A stretch of DNA of 64,000 nt from assembly GCF_011393025.1 (NCBI RefSeq), contig NZ_JAAOEO010000007.1, positions 1-64,000 on the forward strand, read 5' to 3'. Position 1 is the stretch's first letter. Each line of letters starts with the position of its first letter. A program made the translations under genes and the position numbers. Origin of the DNA: Neobacillus terrae. Its GTDB lineage: Bacteria; Bacillota; Bacilli; Bacillales; Cytobacillaceae. Under the pieces are notes generated by a model that had not been told where the DNA came from, searched no databases, and worked only from the letters and a program-made list of their open reading frames with translations. Positions 7,659-16,234 of the stretch are shown piece after piece.

Positions 7659-7886
7659 CTACTTACTTTGACTTTTAGAGTGTAATTTCTTTATTTTTAA
7701 ATAATAAAGAATGGGCTGCATGATGTAATAACGCCACCACGGACGTGCTTCTAATGTCATTATAGGTATATCTCCATGTACTATGTCTCCAGGCGAATAG
7801 ATCCCTGCTTTTTCATTGTTCCCGTCTCCGCGAATGTAAAATATTCCTTCTGGAGGGTATATTTTTTCTTTTTGGGAAAATTTCAT
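7659..7886 (-). CDS. Hypothetical 75-aa frame carrying the right 26-bp repeat at its 3' end
   Basis: The minus-strand frame contains an ordered-looking stretch (PPEGIFYIRGDGNNEKAG, then PWWRYYIMQPILYYLK) that is more gene-like than a random frame. It lacks a clear ribosome site. It could be the 3' portion of a host gene whose end was replaced when an element recombined at the repeat. The left copy of the repeat offers the alternative ending YYIMPPILFNRY. Family unknown. Confidence 0.35.
   Translation of the reverse strand: MKFSQKEKIYPPEGIFYIRGDGNNEKAGIYSPGDIVHGDIPIMTLEARPWWRYYIMQPILYYLKIKKLHSKSQSK
7706..7731. repeat. Right copy of the 26-bp direct repeat
   Basis: Matches 716-741 except for one base. 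The copies are 6,990 bp apart and in the same orientation. A broken tyrosine recombinase begins less than 200 bp to the right. Confidence 0.55.
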
Positions 7887-7897
7887 GCCCGGTTCGA

Positions 7898-8226
7898 ACT
7901 CTTCAGAACTGGCTTGTAATCTCTGCTATTCAATCTGGTCCTATTTTCCGGTCTATTACCGCTCAGGGGATGATTAAAAGCCGGCGATTGCTTGCTGAGC
8001 GTGTGGCTGAAATTGTGAAAAAATACTGTAAGAAAGCGGGTTTGAACCCTGAAGAGTTTAGTGGGCATTCCATGAGGATCGGTTATGTAACTACTGCGGC
8101 GGAGGCCGGGCGCAGTCATTCTCAGATTATGGTCCAAACTCACATAAATCAGTGGAAAGTGTACATAAGTACGTGAAGAAAACCAAACTATTTGAAAATC
8201 ATCCTTCGTATGGCCTGGGGTTATAA
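7898..8226 (+). pseudogene. Tyrosine recombinase (phage integrase) C-terminal remnant
   Basis: The frame starts with LQNWLVISAIQSGPIFRSIT and continues to GHSMRIGYVTTAAEAG, the box with the catalytic H-x-x-R and the following helix of tyrosine recombinases. Near 8138 the frame must shift once, after which SHKSVESVHKYVKKTKLF continues the family pattern up to the nucleophile tyrosine, ending at TAA 8224-8226. The N-terminal arm and the first catalytic arginine are missing, so it is inactive debris. Confidence 0.75.
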
Positions 8227-8414
8227 GTCACTAGGTGGTCTATGAAGATGTATGCATTTTGCAGGCAAGTTTGCTTCATTTTGTATGCAAATGAAAACAG
8301 GAAAGAGCAGCGGGATACCGTTGTTCTTTTTTTGTGAACAATTCAGGTTCTTTTGGGAAAAGGGAAGGAATACATTTCGGTGGGGCGAATGAATGAAGGA
8401 AGGAGGAAAAGAAT

Positions 8415-8945
8415 ATGCCTTATCTCATTTATTTGTGCGTCTTATTTATTGGGATTCCCGTTTTACTGTGTATCTTCATCCTGTTGACATACAAAATGAC
8501 CTGGATCGTCCTCGGTCTCTCTGTTGTTCTTTTCTTTGTTTGGAGCGTCGTCCATCAGACCAAAAAAGGATACAATGGAGTGATTAAAGGGCGCGTCCGA
8601 TTCGACGGAGTAGACCCCGACCAGAAATCTGCCTTTTATTTGTATCCCGACCGGATCACGATTAATGACATTCAAATCATCCCGATGGAACAGGTCATAA
8701 AAGCCTCTCTTGGTAAGTATGACAACGGATTTCGCTACCGCGGCATCTGGAACAAAAAAGAAGTCTACCAGGTGAATCTGGAGTTCAAGGACAAGGAGGG
8801 AAAGACCCAGTTCCTCACCTGCGCCTCCAAGGAAAATCCTAATTTCACCGCTGACAACTATGCGGCCATGGTTCAGGCCATTAACAAGATGGTGGGATAC
8901 GTCGAACCCCAGCCCACTTACCCAAAGAAACCTTATAATCTATGA
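8415..8945 (+). CDS. Small two-TM membrane protein with a soluble C-terminal domain
   Basis: A 176-aa protein. Two hydrophobic helices lie at residues of about 3-24 and 29-46, followed by a soluble beta-rich domain of about 120 residues (IKGRVRFDGVDPDQKSAFYL) facing one side of the membrane. ATG 8415 is preceded by GGAAGGAGGAAA. I do not recognise a named family; the domain looks like a small PH- or DUF-type membrane-associated module. GC content and codon use are higher than in the neighbouring debris, suggesting a separate origin. Confidence 0.6.
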   Translation: MPYLIYLCVLFIGIPVLLCIFILLTYKMTWIVLGLSVVLFFVWSVVHQTKKGYNGVIKGRVRFDGVDPDQKSAFYLYPDRITINDIQIIPMEQVIKASLGKYDNGFRYRGIWNKKEVYQVNLEFKDKEGKTQFLTCASKENPNFTADNYAAMVQAINKMVGYVEPQPTYPKKPYNL

Positions 8946-9042
8946 AAAACGATTGTAGGCTTTCTATTCTGTGTTAGAGGATCCCACTATCAATCCGGAA
9001 ACTGTCTAATCTAACCGGCTTTCCCTTTGTTACCGGATGAAA

Positions 9043-9144
9043 GGATAGTTTTACCGGCAATATAGAGATTTGATCCAGGAGGAGGATAAGAAGTTTATTT
9101 TCCTTGACCCTAAACTAAAATGTCGTGTTAAATTCCGGAATTAG
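9043..9144 (+). pseudogene. Possible C-terminal fragment of an ATP-dependent DNA ligase
   Basis: The frame reads YRQYRDLIQEEDKKFIFLDP, then KLKCRVKFRN and a stop at 9142-9144. The KCRVKFRN segment resembles the oligonucleotide-binding domain end of small ATP-dependent ligases (usually followed by WTKAGLLR), which is cut off here. The assignment rests on a short match. Confidence 0.35.
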
Positions 9145-9470
9145 CCCATTGGGAGGTTTGGTGCCCAACAAAAAAACCAGCTAAAAACATTCTCAGTATC
9201 TAATCGGTTTAAACCATTCAAATGATTGGAAAAAACGATCAATAACGTGTATCCTTTAATAGGACTTTTTATAAAATCTTTTTGATTAATTGTGCTTATT
9301 TTAAGAGGATAAAGAATTATGTTTCCTGCATTTGATTGGTAATTTAACTATCCTGCCTTGATTAACTTGTTGAGTGTAAATTCAATGTTTTAATACTACA
9401 TGGTTTCGACATACTAAGCATACTTACCAAAAACCAAAAATCACAAGTAATGATTTATAGGGAGGATTTT

Positions 9471-10958
9471 ATGGCTACAGTAAAAACATCTACGACATCT
9501 CTTCGCACAACACCGATTTTTACAGTTTTACTTGCAGGTGCTTTTATCGCATTTTTGAATCAAACTGTAATCAATGTAGCATTGCCGCAAATTATGGAAG
9601 ACTTTAATATTTCAGCAGCTACAGCCAACTGGTTAAGTACGATTTTTATGTTGACTAACGGAATCGTTATTCCTGTTACCGCATTTTTAATGGAAAGATT
9701 TAAAACCAGGCAATTATTCTTATTCTCAATTGGAGTTTTTGCAATCGGAACTTTAATTTGTGCTATTGCTCCTGCTTTTTCGGTCATCTTAATTGGCCGC
9801 GTTATTCAAGCTATTGGAGCAGGTATCCTTTTTCCGTTGATTGTAAATGTTATTTTTACTATTTTTCCGATTGAACGGCGAGGATTTGCGATGGGGATTT
9901 TTGGTGTTGCATTGAACTTCGCTCCTGCAATCGGTCCTACATGGGCTGGTTGGATTATAGAGAACTATTCCTGGCATACGATGTTTTATTTTATTGCACC
10001 TTTAGCCTTACTGGACTTTATCGTGGCCATATTTGCCGTGAAAAATGTCACGGAAACTAGCCGTCCAAAACTGGATATTCTAGGTGTTATTCTCTCAACA
10101 ATTGGGTTTGGCGGTTTGCTTTATGCTTTTTCTACTGGTGGCACGAAAGGGTGGAGTGATCCGGAAGTCGTCACGCTGTTTATTATTGGAGGGGTTAGTC
10201 TAATCCTGTTTGTTTGGCGTCAAATGGTGGTCAATCATCCTATTTTAGAATTCCGAATTTTTAAGTATAGAATGTTTACGTTAACTACCATTATCAACGT
10301 AATTGTGACTATGGCAATGTTCTCCGGAATGATTTTGATGCCAATTTATATGCAAAGCATTCATGGTTTCACTCCACTGAAAGCGGGATTTATGCTTTTA
10401 CCAGGCGGAGTGGTAATGGGAATTATGTCTCCGATTACGGGCAGGTTGTTTGATAAGTATGGTGCGCGTTGGTTAGCAATAATCGGTTTAGGGATTACTC
10501 TTGTCACAACCTATGCCCTGACTAAACTGGAGATGGGTACTCCCTATTCTTATGTTCTATGGGTATATACTGCCAGGATGTTTGGAATGTCAATTCTGAT
10601 GATGCCAATTTTCACAGCGGGTTTGAATGATTTGGGGTTGAGTTTAAATAAATATGGAACGGCAATGATTAACACGTTAAGGATGGTAGCAGGAGCAATA
10701 GGAATGGCATTCTTTGTATCAATTATGACAAGTCAGGCAAAAGCACATGCTAAAACCATCATGAGTGAACATAAAATTTCCCTAGCGGACAAAGTTCATT
10801 TTGCATCGGTGGTTAAGCAAGCAACGGTGATGGGGATTGATGATGCATTCATGTTTGCTACTTACTTAACAATTATCGCATTTGTTTTGGCTTTCTTTAT
10901 CCACACATCTGGTCAGATGGAACAGCAAATTCAAAAAAAAGAAATTAAAATATCATGA
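9471..10958 (+). CDS. DHA2-family MFS multidrug exporter (LmrB/EmrB type)
   Basis: A 495-aa major facilitator with about 14 membrane helices. N-terminal FLNQTVINVALPQIM matches the DHA2 helix-1 motif (usually LDxTIVNVALP). RVIQAIGAGILFPL is motif B, and ALNFAPAIGPTWAGW is the drug:H+ antiporter motif C. DHA2 members pump cationic drugs and antibiotics out using the proton gradient. ATG 9471 is used because GGGAGG lies about 7 nt upstream; an upstream ATG at 9450 has no ribosome site. It is monocistronic with a terminator at 11013. No regulator gene is adjacent. Confidence 0.88.
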   Translation: MATVKTSTTSLRTTPIFTVLLAGAFIAFLNQTVINVALPQIMEDFNISAATANWLSTIFMLTNGIVIPVTAFLMERFKTRQLFLFSIGVFAIGTLICAIAPAFSVILIGRVIQAIGAGILFPLIVNVIFTIFPIERRGFAMGIFGVALNFAPAIGPTWAGWIIENYSWHTMFYFIAPLALLDFIVAIFAVKNVTETSRPKLDILGVILSTIGFGGLLYAFSTGGTKGWSDPEVVTLFIIGGVSLILFVWRQMVVNHPILEFRIFKYRMFTLTTIINVIVTMAMFSGMILMPIYMQSIHGFTPLKAGFMLLPGGVVMGIMSPITGRLFDKYGARWLAIIGLGITLVTTYALTKLEMGTPYSYVLWVYTARMFGMSILMMPIFTAGLNDLGLSLNKYGTAMINTLRMVAGAIGMAFFVSIMTSQAKAHAKTIMSEHKISLADKVHFASVVKQATVMGIDDAFMFATYLTIIAFVLAFFIHTSGQMEQQIQKKEIKIS

Positions 10959-11012
10959 CCGCAACCGCATTAAATAAGTCAAACGAAAAAAATGGATTTT
11001 GAAAGGACAAAA

Positions 11013-11037
11013 GGAGTTGCTGAGGCAGCTTTTTTTG
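11013..11037 (+). terminator. Terminator of the MFS exporter gene
   Basis: GAGTTGC/GCAGCTT forms a short stem with a G-U pair, and T8 follows. Confidence 0.6.
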
Positions 11038-11088
11038 CTTATTAAACAAGATCCGCCCTTTTTCGATGCTCTAAAAAGGTAGTACAAA

Positions 11089-11421
11089 ATGCCGGTAAAA
11101 AAGTGCCCTAATGGAGAGTTGTACTACAAAGGGGCTAAAGCATATGCAGCTTACATGGGACTTATGATCGGAGTGGAACTTGTCAAAGATGAAGAAAAAA
11201 CCCCAGCAGCAACAGAGGCAGCGAAAGTGGCTTATCGTGCATATCAAATGGGCTTGATTATCTTTTATGGGGGAATTTATTCAAATGTGCTTGAGATTAC
11301 TCCACCACTGACCATTTCTGATGATGAAATTAGGCATGGCATAGAAGTTCTTGATAAGGCCCTTACTAATGTTGAAAACGGATTAGTAAGTGATGACGCT
11401 TTGTCATATGCAGGATGGTAA
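11089..11421 (+). pseudogene. C-terminal fragment of a class III aminotransferase
   Basis: The 110-aa frame carries AYMGLMIGVELVKD and NVLEITPPLTISDDEI, the last conserved blocks of PLP-dependent class III aminotransferases (4-aminobutyrate/ornithine type). About 300 N-terminal residues, including the PLP lysine, are missing. There is no ribosome site before ATG 11089. It lies just outside the left 190-bp boundary repeat. Confidence 0.75.
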
Positions 11422-11470
11422 TTGAAAAAAAATATACGATATCTTTTAGGTTATAAAATGAACGAATTTA

Positions 11471-11501
11471 ACGCCCTGTGAATATGCAGGGCGTTTTTTA
11501 T
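11471..11501 (+). terminator. Intrinsic terminator
   Basis: ACGCCCTG/CAGGGCGT stem with T6 after it, downstream of the aminotransferase remnant. Confidence 0.8.
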
Positions 11502-11533
11502 AGATTTAAAATCTCCATTAAATTACAGGTGGT

Positions 11534-11723
11534 TGGTGCCATGCTTGGTGCCCAAATTTTTAAAATTAGAAATCACAAGGAATCATCAGAAAACAAGAAA
11601 CCTTGATTTATCAATACTTTAGGGTACCTAAAGGTACTAGAAAAACAGATGCTAGCAAACTTCAAAACCGCTTGTGACCTGCGTGCCAGGTCAGGTGGGT
11701 TCGATTCCCACGCAGTCCCGCCA
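11534..11723 (+). repeat. Left 190-bp boundary repeat ending in a tRNA-Sec 3' half
   Basis: It aligns without gaps in overall length to 47601-47790. The last ~60 bp form the 3' half of a selenocysteine tRNA: CTTCAAA anticodon loop (anticodon TCA), ACCGC stem strand, long variable arm GACCTG/CAGGTC, T-arm GTGGG-TTCGATT-CCCAC, then an 8-nt acceptor strand GCAGTCCC, G and CCA. Twelve bases after the T-arm (8+1+3) is specific to Sec tRNA; ordinary tRNAs have eleven. Bases before CTTCAAA do not pair with ACCGC, so the 5' half is absent. It is an integration scar, not a functional tRNA. Confidence 0.8.
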
Positions 11724-11847
11724 TTATTGATATAATAGGGGTTTAGCAAGGTTTAAGAAGTGATTTTAAGAGGGTTTGTTATTGGCCAATAACTGAGATT
11801 TTTTAAAAATGGTCACGATTTGGTCACGTTAATATTTTTACATACAA

Positions 11848-12201
11848 TTATTTTATCAGCTGCTCAAATTGATGGGCAGCTTCTTTTTGCATGTTTGGCA
11901 TTACATGTGTGTAGGTACCCATTGTGATACCTATTGTTGAATGACCTAAACGTTCTGAGACCACTTTAGGATGTACTCCTTGTTGAAGCATTAGTGTAGC
12001 ATGGGTATGTTTGAGGTCATGAAACCTTATATAAGGCAAGCCGCTGTTTTTGACAATCTTTCGATAGTTTCTATGCATTTCAGGTGGCAGAATAGGATTA
12101 CCGTTTTTTTGGGCAAAAACTAAATCAAGATCGTTGTATTCATATCCAATTAAAATTTTGTTGCGACTTTCTTCCTTGACAGAGTAGGAAGTTCGATTCA
12201 A
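11848..12201 (-). pseudogene. Tyrosine recombinase C-terminal half (integrase remnant)
   Basis: A 117-aa frame with IRFHDLKHTHATLML and ERLGHSTIGITMGTYTHV. The GH pair and the nucleophile tyrosine context of phage/ICE integrases are present, and HDLKHTHAT occupies the HxLRHTHAT box, with K where R is usual. The N-terminal DNA-binding arm is lost. It lies 125 bp inside the left tRNA-Sec scar, where the integrase of a tRNA-inserted element is normally found. Confidence 0.75.
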
Positions 12202-12302
12202 TTTGATTTTATTAGAAATCTCTTACCTAATAAACAAAGCAGTAGTATTCTTTCCAGGAATCTGCTGCTTTTTCTTTTATAATAAATAGTAAAGGGTATA
12301 AA

Positions 12303-12686
12303 ACTTAAGGAAGATAGTAAGCCAGCAACCTTTGATCTTATTGAGTTTACTGACTATTGTGGAAGAAGTAAATAAGGGAACATTCGTGTAAATAGCAAAA
12401 CAAGCAGGAAGAAAATCCAAGGCAAACTAAAAGAAACTAAAGAATAGCTGAAGAATAACAGAAATAAGATATTCAAATGATTATGGATATATTAAAACGC
12501 TCACTAACTGGATATTACAATTATAAATGCATCACTGATAATATCCAGAGTGTAAACAAATTAAGAGAAAAAATCGGATACTTACTCTTTAATGGCTCAA
12601 CAGAAGAAGTCAAAGGAAATCATTTACTTGAGATAGATTTAGCCTCTTTCTTAATAAATTTCCATTATGCCTTACAAAAGAGTTAA
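12303..12686 (+). pseudogene. Group II intron reverse transcriptase/maturase C-terminal remnant
   Basis: Translating from 12303 gives KLKEDSKPATFDLIEFTDYC, then RVNSKTSRKK and KLKETKE, the maturase domain consensus (ATFDFLGFTHYCG... KTSKKK). There are in-frame stops near 12373 and 12447. After a frame change the frame from 12477 continues KRSLTGYYNYKCITDN, matching LRGYYNYYGITDN of domain X. The polymerase core is absent. It precedes intron RNA domains V/VI directly. Confidence 0.75.
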
Positions 12687-12699
12687 GGGTTATATTTAC

Positions 12700-12834
12700 G
12701 ACTTAGAAAAGAGATAAGCTACATTCTGTATATGATGACTAGGATGAGCCGTGTGCATTAATAGTTCAGGACGGTTCTATGTGGGGAGAGTACAATTTAC
12801 TGCAAGGTAGAGAGGCCCCCTTCTACTCGACTAG
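12700..12834 (+). ncRNA. Group II intron 3' end (domains V and VI)
   Basis: GAGCCG at 12745-12750 and CGGTTC at about 12772-12777 enclose a hairpin with the size and sequence of group II domain V, including the catalytic AGC. GTGGGGAGAG and CCCCCTTCTACTCGAC follow, as in domain VI and the 3' splice junction. Together with the maturase remnant this marks the 3' end of an intron whose 5' part is not adjacent. Confidence 0.65.
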
Positions 12835-12929
12835 TTTAAATTTCCCTACAACAACAGAAGAAAGAGAAGTCTGACTTTTCCAGAGTCTTCTCCTTAAAAA
12901 GTTATATGTTTTTTATGTAGTAACTGCAA

Positions 12930-13772
12930 TTAAATTAATAGTAATTTAGTCTTTTTATTTTCAAATTCTTCCTGGGAGATTAATCCCTCATCCCTTAATT
13001 TTCCTAGTTCCCTAATTTCATTTGCTATTGAAGATATTCCACTTTCACCTTCTATCTTTTGTTGCGTTGGTTTTTCGAAGTTATCTGCATCAATAGCTTG
13101 TTTGATTAAAACGCTTATTATGGTGTGTAATTGTTGAGCTTGTTCAATTTCATTTTTGAGCAAATCTATTGGATGTGGCATTATTACACCTTTTGAGTAG
13201 TGTTCAAAATTGAAAAAGTTTAAAGAATACGAGGGATTGTTTATATCTTTTACTGTAATTCTTAAATCTATCTTTGACACCTCGGTATCTTTTGTTTGAG
13301 TTCCGGAAAGCCCGCCGATTATCGCTCCTACACCCCCAGCTAGTGCACCACCAATTAATGCACCACCTAATTGGCTTGAGCGAGAAGTTTTCATAGTTTC
13401 CTTCCCATCAATCAGTACTTCAGATGATAAAATATCACGATTGTTATAGATTCTATATCGTTGCCCTTCAATAAAAGCCACTTTTTTATTTTTCTCATCA
13501 ACAGCTACAGCATCAGAATAGAAGCTGCTGCCCTCAAAGATTTTATCTATTTTAAAGAATGTTACTTCCCTAAGTTTTTCTAGGGCACTTAGTCGTTTAA
13601 GACTTTCAATAATTTGTTTTTCTTCTTTTTCTTTTTTGTTTTTTTTATCAGTATAAACTCCTGCACCTATCAATAGAATTAAAAGTATACTACCAAAAAT
13701 GGGGCTTCCACTGAATGCCCAAAAAATTAAAATAATACCTAAAAAACCTAACATACCTACCAAAACTATCAC
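12930..13772 (-). CDS. SHOCT-domain membrane protein with glycine zipper
   Basis: A 280-aa protein. Two N-terminal membrane helices (about 1-40), a charged linker, then a beta-rich middle (SSFYSDAVAVDEKNKKVAFI). A glycine-rich segment, GGALIGGALAGGVGAIIGG (about 137-155), can insert into membranes. The C-terminus IRELGKLRDEGLISQEEFE is a SHOCT domain, a short helical module common in mobile-element and phage proteins. GTG 13772 or ATG 13754 could start it; neither has a strong ribosome site. It lies beside the intron and integrase debris. Function unknown. Confidence 0.65.
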   Translation of the reverse strand: MIVLVGMLGFLGIILIFWAFSGSPIFGSILLILLIGAGVYTDKKNKKEKEEKQIIESLKRLSALEKLREVTFFKIDKIFEGSSFYSDAVAVDEKNKKVAFIEGQRYRIYNNRDILSSEVLIDGKETMKTSRSSQLGGALIGGALAGGVGAIIGGLSGTQTKDTEVSKIDLRITVKDINNPSYSLNFFNFEHYSKGVIMPHPIDLLKNEIEQAQQLHTIISVLIKQAIDADNFEKPTQQKIEGESGISSIANEIRELGKLRDEGLISQEEFENKKTKLLLI

Positions 13773-13976
13773 TTTATTCTTATCCCGAACGGTTCAGTTA
13801 TGTTACATCCGACAGGATGGGTATTAGAGGATATTTTAAGGGAATCTGTGTCAGATTGCGGTAGAATGTCGATTCTCAACTTTTTCCGAATAATAAACAG
13901 ATTTTCTACCAAAATAGTAAATAGTATCTAGATGCGTTCTCTTACTCTTTAACATAAAAATACTCTAAATTGTCCA

Positions 13977-14771
13977 TCAAAATATAGAGTAGCTGCTATC
14001 TTTTACCTCCGTAATAAACATATGACCAGGAGCATGTGTGATCATCAATGGGGGTTTGCTAGACATTGCGAAAGATTGAGGGGTAACCCCACAAGCCCAG
14101 AAAACAGGAATTTCACCATCATTTATTGTTACTGACTCACCAAAATTCGGTGTAGCAAGATCTAGTATCCCTATTGTTTCAGGATTTCCACAATGTATTG
14201 GTGCACCATGTACAGTTGGAAATCTGGAGGTGATTTGGACTGCTCTTATAACGTCCTTTGGTAAGAAAGGCCTCATACTTACAACCATGTTTCCATGAAA
14301 TACACCTGAAGATTGGCATGGACTGTTAGTTATATACATCGGAACATTTCGATTCTCTTGAATATGTCGTATCGAAAGCCCATTTTCGATTAAAGGAAAT
14401 TCAAACGTGAAACTGCAGCCAATTAAAAACGCTACAAAATCGTCCTTCCAGTATAAACCGATATCGTTTACTGCCTCTACAAGTTTCCCAAATTTATAAA
14501 TATGATATTTAGGTAAGTCAAATCGCAAGTCGGAATTGGGAGCTGTTAGCATAGGCACTGGTGAACCTATATCGGTTACTTCGATGAGAGGGCATGATTT
14601 TGGATTTCGCTGGCAGAATAGTAAAAAGTCATATGCTAAATCCTTTGGCAAAATTACAAGATTTGCTTGTGTGTACCCTGGTGCTAATCCAGCGGTAAAA
14701 CCCTTATATTCGTTGTTTCTTATCAATTTGCGAATATCTGCGATTTCTAGTTCTTTAAGCAATTCATTCAT
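13977..14771 (-). CDS. ycsI: DUF1445 protein, YcsI / D-glutamate cyclase family
   Basis: A 264-aa full-length match to the YcsI-type putative hydro-lyases. Recognisable blocks are GFTAGLAPGYTQANLVILP, VAFLIGCSFTFE and ITHAPGHMFITEV, the last being the conserved C-terminus. The same fold forms the D-glutamate cyclase of animals, which turns D-Glu into 5-oxo-D-proline; bacterial activity is usually only predicted. ATG 14771 is chosen because GAAGGAG lies 8 nt upstream. It diverges from the M24/Pot operon across a 300-bp gap. The association with D-amino acid genes downstream fits a D-glutamate-related role, which is inference. Confidence 0.8.
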   Translation of the reverse strand: MNELLKELEIADIRKLIRNNEYKGFTAGLAPGYTQANLVILPKDLAYDFLLFCQRNPKSCPLIEVTDIGSPVPMLTAPNSDLRFDLPKYHIYKFGKLVEAVNDIGLYWKDDFVAFLIGCSFTFEFPLIENGLSIRHIQENRNVPMYITNSPCQSSGVFHGNMVVSMRPFLPKDVIRAVQITSRFPTVHGAPIHCGNPETIGILDLATPNFGESVTINDGEIPVFWACGVTPQSFAMSSKPPLMITHAPGHMFITEVKDSSYSIF

Positions 14772-15073
14772 CTCCTTCACTCCTTCAAGTCTTCGTATTT
14801 AACATATGATAGGTCCACTTCACCTATTTCATTGATTTATAAAAAGGGCTATGGTTAATTGGTTCCACTAGAATTACTTATATTTATACAATATAAATTT
14901 CCCTAATACAGTCTTGAAACGGATCTGCATTAGTAAAACCTATAATTTATCGAAATGCCGAAAAATTGTAATATTCATATTTTCCGAATAATTATTGATA
15001 TCTTCGTTCTAATATATATCGTTTTTTAATATATTTAAGTGCATGAAAATTTTAGGACACGAGGGGGATTTAA

Positions 15074-16213
15074 ATGTCAGTAGCTCAGCGGTTGGAAAGA
15101 TTGCGTAGTTTTATGGACAACAATCAGTTATCAGCGGTAGTTATAACAAGCCCAGATAATCAATTCTATTTTAGTGGTTTTAAAGCTCTCATCTATTCCC
15201 GCCCTATTTATTATGTTGTTACACAACGAGAAACCGCGCTTATAGTTCCGGGATTGGAAGAAACACATGCTTTAGCAGACTCGAATGTGGATCACGTGTC
15301 CGTGTATTATGAACATCCAGAAAAAGAAGATGCAGGCAAAGATTCGACTCTGGCATTATTAAAGTATCTTGAATCCATAAACGGTAGTAATAAGAGAGTT
15401 GGATTAGAGTATAGCACCTCACCGATAATGCTCGAAAAAGCTTTACAGGGTGCAAATTGGGAAATACTTGACACTACCACTCAAATTGTCAAACAACGAG
15501 CTGTGAAAGATCAAGAGGAAATTTCCATCATGAAAGAGGCGGGTCGGTTGGTGAGTTTAGCGCTATCTGAATCTTTTACCGCCATACGTGAAGGCATTAC
15601 GGAAATAGAGTTGGATTCTGTTGGAAATGCAGCTTTGTTCAAAGAGGTATCTAGGATTCACCCTAATGCCACTTTGGATATTATTGTTATGAGTCCGTCG
15701 GGTGTTGAACGGTCAGTTATGCCACATGTATTCTCAAACACTCGGAAATTGCAAAAAGGTGATGTTGTGATTCATAGCCGCCAAGTGGCTTTTAATGGTT
15801 ACCGGGCAGAATGTGAGCGGACTTTTATTGTTGGAGAGCCAACAGCAGAACAACAAAGAGCTTTTGAAGTAGCTGTGGAGGCTCAACTTGCTGCCTTGAA
15901 TGCCATCAAAGCGGGTGTTTTGATGAAAGATGTAGACTTGGCAGCCAGAAAAATCATCCAGCAAGCGGGTTATGGAGAGTATGCAATCCATCGAACAGGA
16001 CATAGCATTGGAGTTTCTGCCCATGAAGGTCCGTTCTTAAGATTTGATGCAAATGAACCTCTAGCCGCTGGGATGGCTTTCTCTATTGAACCCGGATTCT
16101 ATGTGCCTGGACTAGGTGGTTTCCGTCACTCCGATACTATTATTGTAACTGAAGATGGGTACGAGCTGATTACTGAGTATCCCAGCGAAGTTAAAGCTTT
16201 GATCTACAATTAA
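15074..16213 (+). CDS. M24-family hydrolase with altered metal ligands (creatinase/ectoine-hydrolase-like)
   Basis: A 379-aa two-domain pita-bread protein: an N-terminal creatinase_N-like domain (NQFYFSGFKALIYSRP) and a C-terminal M24 domain. Metallo-aminopeptidases use D, D, H, E, E. Here the H (RTGHSIG) and one E (FSIEPG) remain, but the first D site reads VIHSRQVAFNGY, the second reads RAECERT, and the last reads GGFRHSD. Such changes mark metal-free relatives like creatinase. ATG 15074 has GAGGGGG upstream. It heads an operon with a PotDBCA-type transporter, so it probably hydrolyses the imported compound. The substrate is unknown. Confidence 0.75.
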   Translation: MSVAQRLERLRSFMDNNQLSAVVITSPDNQFYFSGFKALIYSRPIYYVVTQRETALIVPGLEETHALADSNVDHVSVYYEHPEKEDAGKDSTLALLKYLESINGSNKRVGLEYSTSPIMLEKALQGANWEILDTTTQIVKQRAVKDQEEISIMKEAGRLVSLALSESFTAIREGITEIELDSVGNAALFKEVSRIHPNATLDIIVMSPSGVERSVMPHVFSNTRKLQKGDVVIHSRQVAFNGYRAECERTFIVGEPTAEQQRAFEVAVEAQLAALNAIKAGVLMKDVDLAARKIIQQAGYGEYAIHRTGHSIGVSAHEGPFLRFDANEPLAAGMAFSIEPGFYVPGLGGFRHSDTIIVTEDGYELITEYPSEVKALIYN

Positions 16214-16234
16214 TAATGGCTGGAGGAGAACAGG

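Noticed and set aside
11534..11723. tmRNA or functional tRNA gene
   Set aside because: The sequence before CTTCAAA cannot pair with the anticodon stem strand and there is no 5' acceptor GGGACTGC within reach; no tag peptide frame. It is a 3' half only.
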